A DNA stretch of 64,000 bases from positions 310,001-374,000 of the forward strand of contig JAIUOC010000009.1 in NCBI GenBank assembly GCA_020161265.1, given 5' to 3'. The notes under the pieces are model-generated. The model worked only from the letters and a program-made list of their open reading frames with translations. It was not told where the DNA came from and ran no database searches. This DNA comes from Chloroflexota bacterium (GTDB lineage: Bacteria > Chloroflexota > Chloroflexia > Chloroflexales > Herpetosiphonaceae). The position numbers and the translations under genes are program-made. This document shows, one piece after another, positions 16,866 to 24,734 of this stretch (positions are counted from its first letter, which is position 1; each line of letters starts with the position of its first letter).

Positions 16866-18227
16866 ATGAAAGTACTTGTGCTTGGCAAAAATGGCGCAGC
16901 CCATGCCTATGTTTGGAAGTTGTTCAATAGCCAACGGATTGATAGTTTAGCAACCATGCCAGGCAATGGTGGTACAAGCTTGCTTGTGCCAAATGCTGAG
17001 CAAATTGAAAAAATTAACGAGTTGGCCAAATGGGCCTACGACGAACACTTCCAAGTAATTATTCCGGCTGAGGGCAGCTACCTCAGCGCGGGTTTGGCTG
17101 ATGCCGCCGCTGCCTATAAAATTCCGGTTTGTGGGCCGCCCAAAAATTCAGCAGTCCTAGAGCGCTCGCGGCTTTGGCTCAAAGAATTTCTCAATCGCCA
17201 CCAAATTCCGACCTCAACAGGCCGTGCCTTGGGCGATTTGGCCATGGCTGAGCGTTATGTGGCCTCGCAACCCATGCCACTCATGCTCTGGGGCGATTAT
17301 CCCTCAGAATACGATGGAGCCTATACCGACCGCGCCGAAGCCTTAGCTGCCTTGGCGGGCATTTTTGCCTTGCCGCCGCGCGAAGGCCACTATCGAGGTG
17401 TGGTGATTGAGCAGCCAGCACTTGGCCCAACCGTGGCACTTTCAGCAATTACTGATGGCACAACCCTGATTCCAATGCAAGCAGTCCGAATGTATGATCG
17501 ACTTGAGGATAACGATCAAGGCTGGGCAGCTGAAGGCATGGGGGCGCATACCACGCCTAGCGGAATTCTCAAACAACTTAGTGATTATCTCAGTGCCGCT
17601 ATTCTTGAGCCAATTCGCGCCGCTCTCTTGCGCGATAAAATGCCTTGGTGGGGAATTTTAGGGGTCGATTGTGCAATTACCGCCAGCGGGCCGCAAGTGC
17701 TGCGCATACGCACAACCTTGAGTGATCCTGAGGCGCAAGTTTTATTACCCTTGCTCGAAGACGATTTATTTCCCTTCTTGGTAGCGGCCAATAACCGCAG
17801 CTTGTTAAATGTGCCAGCTTTGCGTTGGCGCAATGAGGCGAGCGTTGGCGTAACCATGGTCGCCAATGGCTATCCGCATAGTTTTAACACTGGAATGGCG
17901 ATCGACGGCGTGATTGAGCTTGATGCTGGAGTCGTGGCATTTCAAAATGAAACCGCCAACCCCAATGGCTTGCGCTATGTCTCCGCTGAACTGCATATGC
18001 CTGAAAAACGTGGCTTATTCAGCGGGGTCAGCGATGCCTTAAACGATGCAATTCTGGTGCGATCGATGGGGCCAAATCGTTTATCAAGCCAAGCAGGACG
18101 CATCGTTACCGTCACCGCCCAAGCCTCAAGTTTGGCAGCCGCCCACGAAAAAGCCTACAACAACCTCAAACGGCTACGAGTCAACTCAGCAGTTTACCGC
18201 AACGATATCGGCCTACGCGAGCTATAG
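16866..18227 (+). CDS. PurD-like ATP-grasp protein lacking catalytic residues
   Basis: The 453-residue protein aligns along its length with phosphoribosylamine-glycine ligase (PurD). MKVLVLGKNGAAHAYVWKL matches the N domain, PGNGGTS the second loop and GPPKNSAVLERS the A domain. EGMGAHTTPSG stands in the place of GGMGAYSP and VGVTMVANGYP in the C domain. Key ATP-grasp residues are gone. The segment VKADGLAAGKG of true PurD reads MLWGDYPSEYDG here. The Mg-binding Glu and Asn of the EFNVRFGDPE-type motif are arginines 280 and 282 (VLRIRTTLSDPE). I infer a pseudoenzyme, or an enzyme with altered chemistry, and expect a normal purD elsewhere. There is no frameshift or stop, so the frame has been kept under selection. 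Confidence 0.8.
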   Translation: MKVLVLGKNGAAHAYVWKLFNSQRIDSLATMPGNGGTSLLVPNAEQIEKINELAKWAYDEHFQVIIPAEGSYLSAGLADAAAAYKIPVCGPPKNSAVLERSRLWLKEFLNRHQIPTSTGRALGDLAMAERYVASQPMPLMLWGDYPSEYDGAYTDRAEALAALAGIFALPPREGHYRGVVIEQPALGPTVALSAITDGTTLIPMQAVRMYDRLEDNDQGWAAEGMGAHTTPSGILKQLSDYLSAAILEPIRAALLRDKMPWWGILGVDCAITASGPQVLRIRTTLSDPEAQVLLPLLEDDLFPFLVAANNRSLLNVPALRWRNEASVGVTMVANGYPHSFNTGMAIDGVIELDAGVVAFQNETANPNGLRYVSAELHMPEKRGLFSGVSDALNDAILVRSMGPNRLSSQAGRIVTVTAQASSLAAAHEKAYNNLKRLRVNSAVYRNDIGLREL

Positions 18228-18250
18228 CAACGCTGGAATATCGGTCTTTG

Positions 18251-18278
18251 GTCGGTAGTATGGCCTATCACTACCGAC
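18251..18278. other. Hairpin downstream of the PurD-like gene
   Basis: A 9-bp perfect inverted repeat (GTCGGTAGT/ACTACCGAC, loop of 10) lies 23 bp past the stop. It lacks a T-run and could be a weak terminator or an operator for the lipoprotein genes downstream. Confidence 0.4.
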
Positions 18279-18316
18279 TATGCTTGGTTTAATTCTGCAA
18301 TTGAGGGAAGTTGAAT

Positions 18317-18952
18317 ATGCTACTATTCCGCAAAATCGGGCTTGGGCTGTTATTAATCGTGCTTACTGGCTGTTCGCTCACTGCCGAACCCCTGTCAATC
18401 CAAGAGGCCTACGATCAAGGATTAATCGATTTAGAGTTTAAAAACTCTGGCACATCAGGCGACGTAATGTTTATGATCGTCACTGGCAAAACTGATCGCT
18501 CGATTCGCATCACGATTCCTGCTGGCCAGATTTTGGATAATCAAACCGACTATCACGAAGATATGGTCTTGATTGCCTATGAAGGTCGGGTTGATACCCT
18601 AGAAGATACGTATATCCAACCAAAGGCGCTGATTACAAAACAGGCCACAGCTCGCTACGGCATTATTGAAGCCTACAGCCTTGAATTGTATGCAGATCCA
18701 GGCACTGATACTGATGTCTATGAATTTGATGGCTTTGTTGATGCAGAATTGCAACAGCTCGTTGACCATTTAGTGCTACAAAGCAGCGAAGAGTTTGTGG
18801 GCAAACAATTGGCAATCTGGGCCTTGACCGATAACCCTGATCGCGAAACGACCTCCGAGATTATCGAATTTACCGAGCATGATCTTGAACAAGCTCGCAG
18901 CTTTTTGCTTGGCGCAAACTTAAATCCCAACGATTATCGGATTTTTGAGTAA
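18317..18952 (+). CDS. Lipoprotein, paralog 1 of a tandem family of three
   Basis: This 211-residue protein begins with a lipoprotein signal ending VLTGC, so it should be anchored on the outer side of the membrane. I chose ATG 18317 (after GAGGG) over the TTG at 18311. The mature protein shares a pattern with the next two genes: SIQEAYDQGLIDLEF, then SGDVM, IRITIPAGQILDN, and GIIEAYSLELYA. Near the end it has KQLAIWALTDN followed by an acidic helix. The function is unknown; the regular strand pattern suggests a small beta-rich binding domain followed by helices. Confidence 0.75.
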   Translation: MLLFRKIGLGLLLIVLTGCSLTAEPLSIQEAYDQGLIDLEFKNSGTSGDVMFMIVTGKTDRSIRITIPAGQILDNQTDYHEDMVLIAYEGRVDTLEDTYIQPKALITKQATARYGIIEAYSLELYADPGTDTDVYEFDGFVDAELQQLVDHLVLQSSEEFVGKQLAIWALTDNPDRETTSEIIEFTEHDLEQARSFLLGANLNPNDYRIFE

Positions 18953-18998
18953 TCAATTAATCATTGCTATTAAAGTTTAGATTTGAGGGAAAACGAAT

Positions 18999-19649
18999 AT
19001 GTTACTACTCCGCAAAATCGGGCTTGGTTTAGTATTAATTGTGCTCGCTGGTTGTATGCTTAGCTATGAACAACTGACAATTCAAGAAACAATTACCCAA
19101 GAACGAATTGATGTGCGCTTTATGGCCAAAGACTTCACGGGTGATTCAATGATTGTTACTATGCGTGGGAAAGTTAATAAACCGACGAATGTCACTATTC
19201 CGCATGGAATTTTATTAAGCAATCGGAATAAACGTCAAGATTTAGTCGCAATTCGCTATAAAGGACGAACGAAATCAGTTGATGCAGAGAAATATCGTGC
19301 GGTTGAAGAAACATTTCTGAATGCTGAAAAGAAACAAACTGTCCATTTTGTTTTAGAAGTTTATAGCACAAACTTTTATCGCGATTACATTCAGGCAAAT
19401 GATCAATTTATGATCAACGGTATGGCAGAAGGTGATTTGAAAAAATTTGTTGATTTTTTAGCCGATCAAAAAGATGGAAATGATACTGCAAAACAGTTAG
19501 CCATTTGGGCGATTACCGATGATGCCACCCAAGATGAGGCCATAGAATATTACACAAATATTCGGCCTGAGCATTTTAAGCTGGCGGAAGAATTAATTAT
19601 TGAATCAGGCTTAGATACCGCAGATTATTTGATGTTTTACGAAGAATAG
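18999..19649 (+). CDS. Lipoprotein, paralog 2 of a tandem family of three
   Basis: This 216-residue lipoprotein (signal ending VLAGC) keeps the family landmarks TIQETITQERIDVRF, TNVTIPHGILLSN, VLEVYSTNFY and KQLAIWAITDD. Its DNA is visibly more AT-rich than the copies on either side, and several conserved aspartates and glycines have changed. It is therefore the most divergent of the three. The start follows GAGGG. Function unknown. Confidence 0.72.
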   Translation: MLLLRKIGLGLVLIVLAGCMLSYEQLTIQETITQERIDVRFMAKDFTGDSMIVTMRGKVNKPTNVTIPHGILLSNRNKRQDLVAIRYKGRTKSVDAEKYRAVEETFLNAEKKQTVHFVLEVYSTNFYRDYIQANDQFMINGMAEGDLKKFVDFLADQKDGNDTAKQLAIWAITDDATQDEAIEYYTNIRPEHFKLAEELIIESGLDTADYLMFYEE

Positions 19650-19661
19650 ATAAGGATTGTT

Positions 19662-20315
19662 ATGCTCACTATAATTAAATATCGATTACCCCAATTTGTG
19701 CTGTTAGCTGTAGTTCTTGCAGGATGTTCTTTGGGTACTAATCAGCGCAAAACGTTGAATCAAGCGATTGACCAAGGTTTAGTTGATGTTGAATTTACCA
19801 ATCTTGGTACCTTTGGCGATGTGATGATCGCCACAGTTTATGGCAAAGCCAATGATTCGGTTGAGTTGACAGTTCCCAGTGGATTAATTGTTAAGAATGA
19901 AAGCTCTGATGAAGATTTTGTTTTGGTGCGCTATCAAGGTATGCTCAGTGCCGCCGATGCCATCGATCCGCAGCTTGAGGAGCCACTAATTGCGCACAAG
20001 GATCAGGCTAGCTATGGCTTGATTGAAGCCTACAGCATTGAGGCCTACACGAATTCACCAGCAATCAGCGATACATTTCGGCTTGATGGCTTTGCTGATG
20101 GCGATTTGAAAATGCTAATCGATGTGCTTGCCCAAAAACCGCATGATCAATTTACTGCCAAACAAATTGCGATTTGGGCAATTACCGACGATGCTGATCG
20201 TGAAGTTATTTATTGGGCCAGTTCACTGTTTAAGGAAGAGGATTTCGAACAAGCCAAAGCGTTGTTAATCGAGGCCAAATTAGATCCCGCCAACTATCTG
20301 TTGTTTGCCGAATAA
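19662..20315 (+). CDS. Lipoprotein, paralog 3 of a tandem family of three
   Basis: This 217-residue lipoprotein (signal ending VVLAGC) starts only 12 bases after paralog 2 stops, so the two are co-transcribed. Shared landmarks are TLNQAIDQGLVDVEF, GTFGDVM, VELTVPSGLIV, GLIEAYSIEAY and KQIAIWAITDD. It is closer to paralog 1 than to paralog 2. A strong terminator follows directly. Function unknown. Confidence 0.73.
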   Translation: MLTIIKYRLPQFVLLAVVLAGCSLGTNQRKTLNQAIDQGLVDVEFTNLGTFGDVMIATVYGKANDSVELTVPSGLIVKNESSDEDFVLVRYQGMLSAADAIDPQLEEPLIAHKDQASYGLIEAYSIEAYTNSPAISDTFRLDGFADGDLKMLIDVLAQKPHDQFTAKQIAIWAITDDADREVIYWASSLFKEEDFEQAKALLIEAKLDPANYLLFAE

Positions 20316-20319
20316 ACAA

Positions 20320-20350
20320 AACCCCCGCCATGTTCTCAATGGCGGGGGTT
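20320..20350. terminator. Bidirectional terminator between convergent genes
   Basis: A 12-bp perfect stem (AACCCCCGCCAT/ATGGCGGGGGTT, loop of 7) is flanked by A residues on one side and T residues on the other. It sits between the lipoprotein cluster and the leftward Fe-S protein gene. Confidence 0.88.
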
Positions 20351-20369
20351 TTTGCTGCGTTAGCCGAAT

Positions 20370-22628
20370 CTAGGCGGCGGGTGGTTGCTCACCAACCGAT
20401 TGCAGCAGAATTTCGGCGACATCTTTGCGACCCAAGGTTTCTGATTGGTTGGTGTTCTTGGCGGCATCCTCAAACATCACCATACAGAAGGGGCAGCCCA
20501 TCGCCACGGTATCAGGCTTTTCAGTTTGCAGTTGCTCCAGCCGAATCACATTGACATGTTTATCGCCAAAGCCTTCGAGCCAAGCATTACCACCACCGCC
20601 ACCGCAACACATCGCTTTTTCACGATTGCGCGGGCCAGCTTCGACTAACTCCAAGCCAGGAATGCTATTTAGCACATTGCGTGGCTCTTCGTAAATATCG
20701 TTGTAGCGGCCAATGTAACAGGGGTCGTGGTAAACAACCTTTTCGTTGACTGGCACGGTTGGGTTGAGCTTGCCAGCTTCGACCAAATCATTCAAGAATT
20801 CGGTATGGTGCACCACTTCGTAATCCACGCCAGCTTTGCCGCCAAACTGCGGATACTCGTTTTTGACGGTGTTATAGCAGTGGGCACAGGTGGTGACGAT
20901 CTTCTTGAATTTGTATTGACCCATGGTTTCGATATTGGTGTTGGCTTGTTGTTCGTACAACAACTCCTCGCCCATGCGCCGTGCTGGGTCGCCAGTACAG
21001 GTTTCTTCATCGCCAAGAATGGCGAAATCAACCCCAGCTTTTTGCATCAACTGGACCATTGCACGGGCGGTTTTCTTCGAGCGATCATCATACGATGGAG
21101 CACAACCAACCCAATACAATACTTCGGCTTCTTCTTTTTCGGCCAAAGTTGGCACTTCCAAGCCATCAGCCCAAGCGGTACGCTGGCGTTGTGGCAACTT
21201 CCATGGATTGCCGTTGCGCTCGATCCCTTGCAACACCGTTTTGACACCCGATGGAATTTCGCCCATCACCATGGTCAAGTTGCGGCGGAAATCGATAATA
21301 TCATCAACATGTTCAATCGTTGCTGGACACTCGGTCATACACGCGCGACAGGTGGTACAAGCCCAAAGTTCGTTTTCGGTGACAATGCCATGTTCATACA
21401 ATGGCAAGGTTTCGGGCGTGCCTTCCAGCAATTCGATTTTTACGCCGTTGCTGGTGGTTGGGGCAGTGGCGGTTGCGCCAGCAGGCTGAACCATCACTAC
21501 CGTGCCATCGCGCTTCATCACTGGGCCGCCATGCATCAAATCGCTCATCTTGGTGATCAGCCATTTGGGCGAAAGCTCGGAGCCAGAGGCAAACGCCGGA
21601 CAATTATCCTGACAACGCCCACAGCGCATACAGGCATCAAAATCCATGCGGCGCTTCCATGAGAAGTCGCTCAGCGTGGTAATCCCCAATTTTGGCTCAT
21701 CTTTTTCCAGTTCCTCTTCCATATTTGGAATTCGATCAAGCGCACCTTTGGGGTCGCGATCGCGGAACAAGGTGTTGAGCGGGGTATAGAAAATGTGACG
21801 GAATTTGGTGAAGGGAATTGAGCCAACAAAGGCAAAAACCACCGCCATATGGCTCAGCCAGAGTACGCGGTGAATCCACAAGGCTACTTGGCTATGAATC
21901 AGCGTACCATCGGCGGCGCGTTCGACACCAAGGCCAATCGCGCGGGCAACGCTGGCCCCAGGATAACCAAAGATCGCCCATTTGGCCCAACCTTGCTCGT
22001 AGACGATCGCGGTGACAGCATCTGCGCCCTCGCCAACGGTCATGGTTTGGTTGGCCAAGCGCAAAATTTCAATAAAGTAACCGCCAACCACGATAAAAAT
22101 CATCGACCAAAGCACCCAAGCATCGGTCCGGCGATTATCCAAGCGGGTTGGTTTGGTTTTGTAGCGTCGCCACAACGCCCAGAGCAAACCAGCGAGAAAG
22201 ACCATCCCCATCACATCGAGAATCAGTTCATAATACTGATAAAAGCCACCAGTTAAAATCTTGCCTTGCTCTTCACCAGCAATTGGAATGGTGAAGTCGG
22301 CTTCAGCGGCGATGATATCGGTGCCGATAAACAGCGCCAAAAAGCCGTAGAAGATAAAGGTGTGCATGATGCCCGGGGTACGGTCACGTAAGACGCGCTT
22401 CTGCCCAAAAACCTCGGTCGTCGTTAACCACAAGCGACTGGCAAAATTGGTCGAGCGCACTGTTGCATGGCCGCGTCGCCACAACAGAATGTCTTGATAC
22501 ATCTTGTAGAACATCGTGCCAATTGAGGCGATGGCAAACAAGTACAACACATACTCAACCGCATGCGGTAAGTTCCAGTAAATCTCGCGAACGGCGATAA
22601 CTTGGCTGTTAAATAGAATCTCGTGCAT
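20370..22628 (-). CDS. Membrane Fe-S oxidoreductase with NarI-like and CCG domains (EMO-like)
   Basis: This 752-residue protein fuses an N-terminal cytochrome b-like membrane domain (about residues 20-290, six helices, NarI-like) to a soluble Fe-S part. Two [4Fe-4S] ferredoxin motifs are CMRCGRCQDNCPAF and CTTCRACMTECPA. They are followed by two CCG-type cysteine-rich domains (CTGDPARRMG with CAHCYNT, then HDPCYIGRYN with CCGGGGG). This is the architecture of HdrD/GlcF-like enzymes and of ETF:menaquinone oxidoreductases that pass electrons from acyl-CoA dehydrogenases to quinone. I infer that role without proof; no etfAB genes are in the window, though an acyl-CoA ligase and an enoyl-CoA hydratase are. 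It starts at 22628. Confidence 0.83.
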   Translation of the reverse strand: MHEILFNSQVIAVREIYWNLPHAVEYVLYLFAIASIGTMFYKMYQDILLWRRGHATVRSTNFASRLWLTTTEVFGQKRVLRDRTPGIMHTFIFYGFLALFIGTDIIAAEADFTIPIAGEEQGKILTGGFYQYYELILDVMGMVFLAGLLWALWRRYKTKPTRLDNRRTDAWVLWSMIFIVVGGYFIEILRLANQTMTVGEGADAVTAIVYEQGWAKWAIFGYPGASVARAIGLGVERAADGTLIHSQVALWIHRVLWLSHMAVVFAFVGSIPFTKFRHIFYTPLNTLFRDRDPKGALDRIPNMEEELEKDEPKLGITTLSDFSWKRRMDFDACMRCGRCQDNCPAFASGSELSPKWLITKMSDLMHGGPVMKRDGTVVMVQPAGATATAPTTSNGVKIELLEGTPETLPLYEHGIVTENELWACTTCRACMTECPATIEHVDDIIDFRRNLTMVMGEIPSGVKTVLQGIERNGNPWKLPQRQRTAWADGLEVPTLAEKEEAEVLYWVGCAPSYDDRSKKTARAMVQLMQKAGVDFAILGDEETCTGDPARRMGEELLYEQQANTNIETMGQYKFKKIVTTCAHCYNTVKNEYPQFGGKAGVDYEVVHHTEFLNDLVEAGKLNPTVPVNEKVVYHDPCYIGRYNDIYEEPRNVLNSIPGLELVEAGPRNREKAMCCGGGGGNAWLEGFGDKHVNVIRLEQLQTEKPDTVAMGCPFCMVMFEDAAKNTNQSETLGRKDVAEILLQSVGEQPPAA

Positions 22629-22741
22629 AGGCGTTCCTCATCGAACTGGTGAACACGGTGTGGGTCTATTGTATTACAAAAGAGGATACGCCGAGTTTAG
22701 CACGCATGACATCATGCGTCAAACGTTTAATTGGGGATCGA

Positions 22742-22900
22742 GCGTTGGCGGTCGGGGATCGGAATGCAACCACAATCAGCTATTTGGTCATCGGGCGTTG
22801 GCGGTCGAGGATCGGAATACAACCACAATCAGCTATTTGGTCATCGGGTGTTGGCGGTCGGGGATCGGAATGCAACCACAATCAGCTAATTTGGGGATCG
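22742..22900. repeat. Three tandem 53-bp repeats
   Basis: Units at 22742-22794, 22795-22847 and 22848-22900 share GTTGGCGGTCGRGGATCGG, then a stretch around ACAACCACAATCAGCT (from within AATRCAACCACAATCAGCT). Copies 1 and 2 differ at only two or three positions; the end of copy 3 diverges. The unit is not a multiple of three and the region is noncoding. It is built from the same GGGGATCGG word as the dispersed repeats, and a reverse-oriented run of that word follows at 22919-22950. Confidence 0.85.
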
Positions 22901-22958
22901 GAATGCAGCAAGAGCTAATTCCCGATCCCCAACAACCAATCCCCGACCCCCATCAACG

Positions 22959-24653
22959 TTAGGCACTCGCCGCGAAACGGCTTGTACGCAAGGCCGATGG
23001 GGCTTGACGACGACGGGCAGTCCGCAATGGTCGCACTGGCAATTGCTCGCAAACCACGGCTGTACGTGCCGGCATGGGTTTGCGCACTGGTTGCTCAATC
23101 GTGGCAATGCTATAACCCAAGGCACTCATTTGCGCCATCAAGTTTTGCGGAGCAATTTCGCGCATCACCAATTGATCGCCATCTTGCTCGATAATAATTC
23201 GGCGCATTTCGGGGTTCAAGCAGTGGTGCGCCCCACCTTTGCCGCCAATCATGGCTTGATATGCACCAACGCCACACACCGCCAAAACCATGCCAGCTTG
23301 GAATTCAGGCAACATCAAGGCTGGGCGATGCGAACGTGGATACAGATCATCAGAATCGCAGGTGCGGCGGCCACCCAAGCGCACTGCTTGCACCGCTGTA
23401 TCCCAACCATCCAAGGGCACAACTACAAATTCTTGGTCAACAATCAAGGTATCTGGAGCTGAAACCATCAACGAGCCATTCAACAAATACCACGGCTCGA
23501 TTGCGCCAGCTTCCTTGACGCGGCCAACTTCAATCAAATACAGATTATGGTTGGCAACGGTGTAGCGGCCACATTCGGCGATGATCATGGGTGCTGCCAC
23601 GCCATGCTCAACACAAATTGCTTGGGTATTGGCCATCAAGTTGGTCAAAAAGCCCACATAATCAAATTGGAAGGCCAAATCATAGCCTGACGTGGGCATG
23701 CCACCGCCAAAATTAAACATCGTTAGACTAGGGGTAGTGCTGGCCAAAGCGGCATAAGCATTGGCTGAACGAGCCAAACGAGCTTCCCATGCAGCAGCAT
23801 CTTCAATTTGCGAGCCAACCATGGCGTGATACACCACCAATTGATGCTGCGTGCCAGCCAAGCGTTGGGCGACAAGTTGCATTTCGGCGGGAGTTAAGCC
23901 AAAGCGCTCGGCTCCAGCATGGTTCCGATCCACGACTTCAGGGGCGTGGCGTTCACGAACACCGAACAACATCGGTACACGACAATGGGCCAAGATATAA
24001 TCAAGTTCATCGAGATCATCAAGCACCGCCACAACTCGCTCGTAGCCAGCCTGGCGCAAAGCCAAGATCCCATCGAGATACATCGGCTCTTTCGAGCCAT
24101 TACAGAAGATATAGCGATCTTCGGCAAGCACCCCTTGCCGCCAGAGATGGTGAGCAATCACCACATCGGCTGCCGCTGAGGTTTCGTAATGAGCACCAGC
24201 ATTCAAGGCTGTGCGCACCACTTCTTCCGAAAAATTGGCCTTGGTAGCATAAGCATACAAGAACGAGCCAGTATAGCTTGATGCCGCCTGTGCAGCCATC
24301 GCATAATCAAGCATATTCTGCACCTGCGTGGTAATTTGCGGGCAGAACGAAACCTCAAGGGGTGCACCAAATTGCTCAACTAATGCACCCAGATCGACCG
24401 TATCGCCTAAGAGCAAGCGCTCATTACGGCGCGTTAGAAAATCGGTCAAAGCCCCAGCACCCGAAAAGCCAAACGAATCATTCAGGTAGCCAGCATAGGT
24501 TTGCTCGATCAACTGGACATGTCCCTCCAAGCCGTGATGTCCACGACGATAGTGCTCAGCCACAACATGGGGCTGAGAGAACAAAGTGCAATCAAAATTA
24601 GCGGTGTTCGTGCGTGTGTTTATTGACGGAGACTCCCAAAGTGCTTTGCCCAT
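22959..24653 (-). CDS. PLP-dependent decarboxylase, arginine decarboxylase (SpeA)-like
   Basis: This is a fold-III PLP enzyme of the ornithine/DAP/arginine decarboxylase group. The PLP lysine is in YAYATKANF, followed by ETSAAADVVIAHH. The barrel continues with FCNGSKEPMYLDG, LDDLDELDYIL and FGVRERHA, all reminiscent of biosynthetic arginine decarboxylase. MFNFGGGMPTSGYD binds the phosphate and TCDSDDLYP is the substrate loop contributed across the dimer. The start is uncertain. The ATG at 24653 lies after both leader terminators and gives 564 residues; an ATG at 24689 lies inside the second terminator hairpin. Neither has a good ribosome site. The long structured leader implies regulation by attenuation. 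Lysine or diaminopimelate remain possible substrates. Confidence 0.78.
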   Translation of the reverse strand: MGKALWESPSINTRTNTANFDCTLFSQPHVVAEHYRRGHHGLEGHVQLIEQTYAGYLNDSFGFSGAGALTDFLTRRNERLLLGDTVDLGALVEQFGAPLEVSFCPQITTQVQNMLDYAMAAQAASSYTGSFLYAYATKANFSEEVVRTALNAGAHYETSAAADVVIAHHLWRQGVLAEDRYIFCNGSKEPMYLDGILALRQAGYERVVAVLDDLDELDYILAHCRVPMLFGVRERHAPEVVDRNHAGAERFGLTPAEMQLVAQRLAGTQHQLVVYHAMVGSQIEDAAAWEARLARSANAYAALASTTPSLTMFNFGGGMPTSGYDLAFQFDYVGFLTNLMANTQAICVEHGVAAPMIIAECGRYTVANHNLYLIEVGRVKEAGAIEPWYLLNGSLMVSAPDTLIVDQEFVVVPLDGWDTAVQAVRLGGRRTCDSDDLYPRSHRPALMLPEFQAGMVLAVCGVGAYQAMIGGKGGAHHCLNPEMRRIIIEQDGDQLVMREIAPQNLMAQMSALGYSIATIEQPVRKPMPARTAVVCEQLPVRPLRTARRRQAPSALRTSRFAASA

Positions 24654-24664
24654 TTTTTGGGCAT

Positions 24665-24693
24665 AAAAAAACCAAGTGTCGGGCGACATTTGG
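24665..24693 (-). terminator. Leader terminator T2 before the decarboxylase gene
   Basis: On the minus strand a 10-bp stem with one mismatch (CCAAATGTCG/CGACACTTGG, 2-base turn as drawn) is followed by seven T residues. It sits 12 bases before the chosen start codon at 24653. Confidence 0.7.
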
Positions 24694-24709
24694 CCTAAGC
24701 ACTGGGCAT

Positions 24710-24734
24710 AAAAAACCTGCCCAATCGCGGCAGG
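24710..24734 (-). terminator. Leader terminator T1 before the decarboxylase gene
   Basis: On the minus strand CCTGCC-N7-GGCAGG is followed by six T residues. The sequence CTCACC that overlaps its left arm by two bases can instead pair with an upstream GGTGAG (24785-24790), a possible antiterminator. Confidence 0.72.

Noticed and set aside
20727-21662. A 311-codon plus-strand reading frame
   Set aside because: It lies antisense to the Fe-S oxidoreductase, whose cysteine motifs are certain. The predicted peptide has no family resemblance and follows from codon bias of the true strand.
22742-22900. Possible CRISPR array
   Set aside because: The 53-bp units are directly adjacent with no unique spacers, only three copies exist, and no cas genes are nearby.
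24654-24689. Upstream ATG at 24689 as the decarboxylase start
   Set aside because: The codon lies within the T2 terminator hairpin and the extra 12 residues are encoded by the hairpin and T-run. It is kept only as an alternative.
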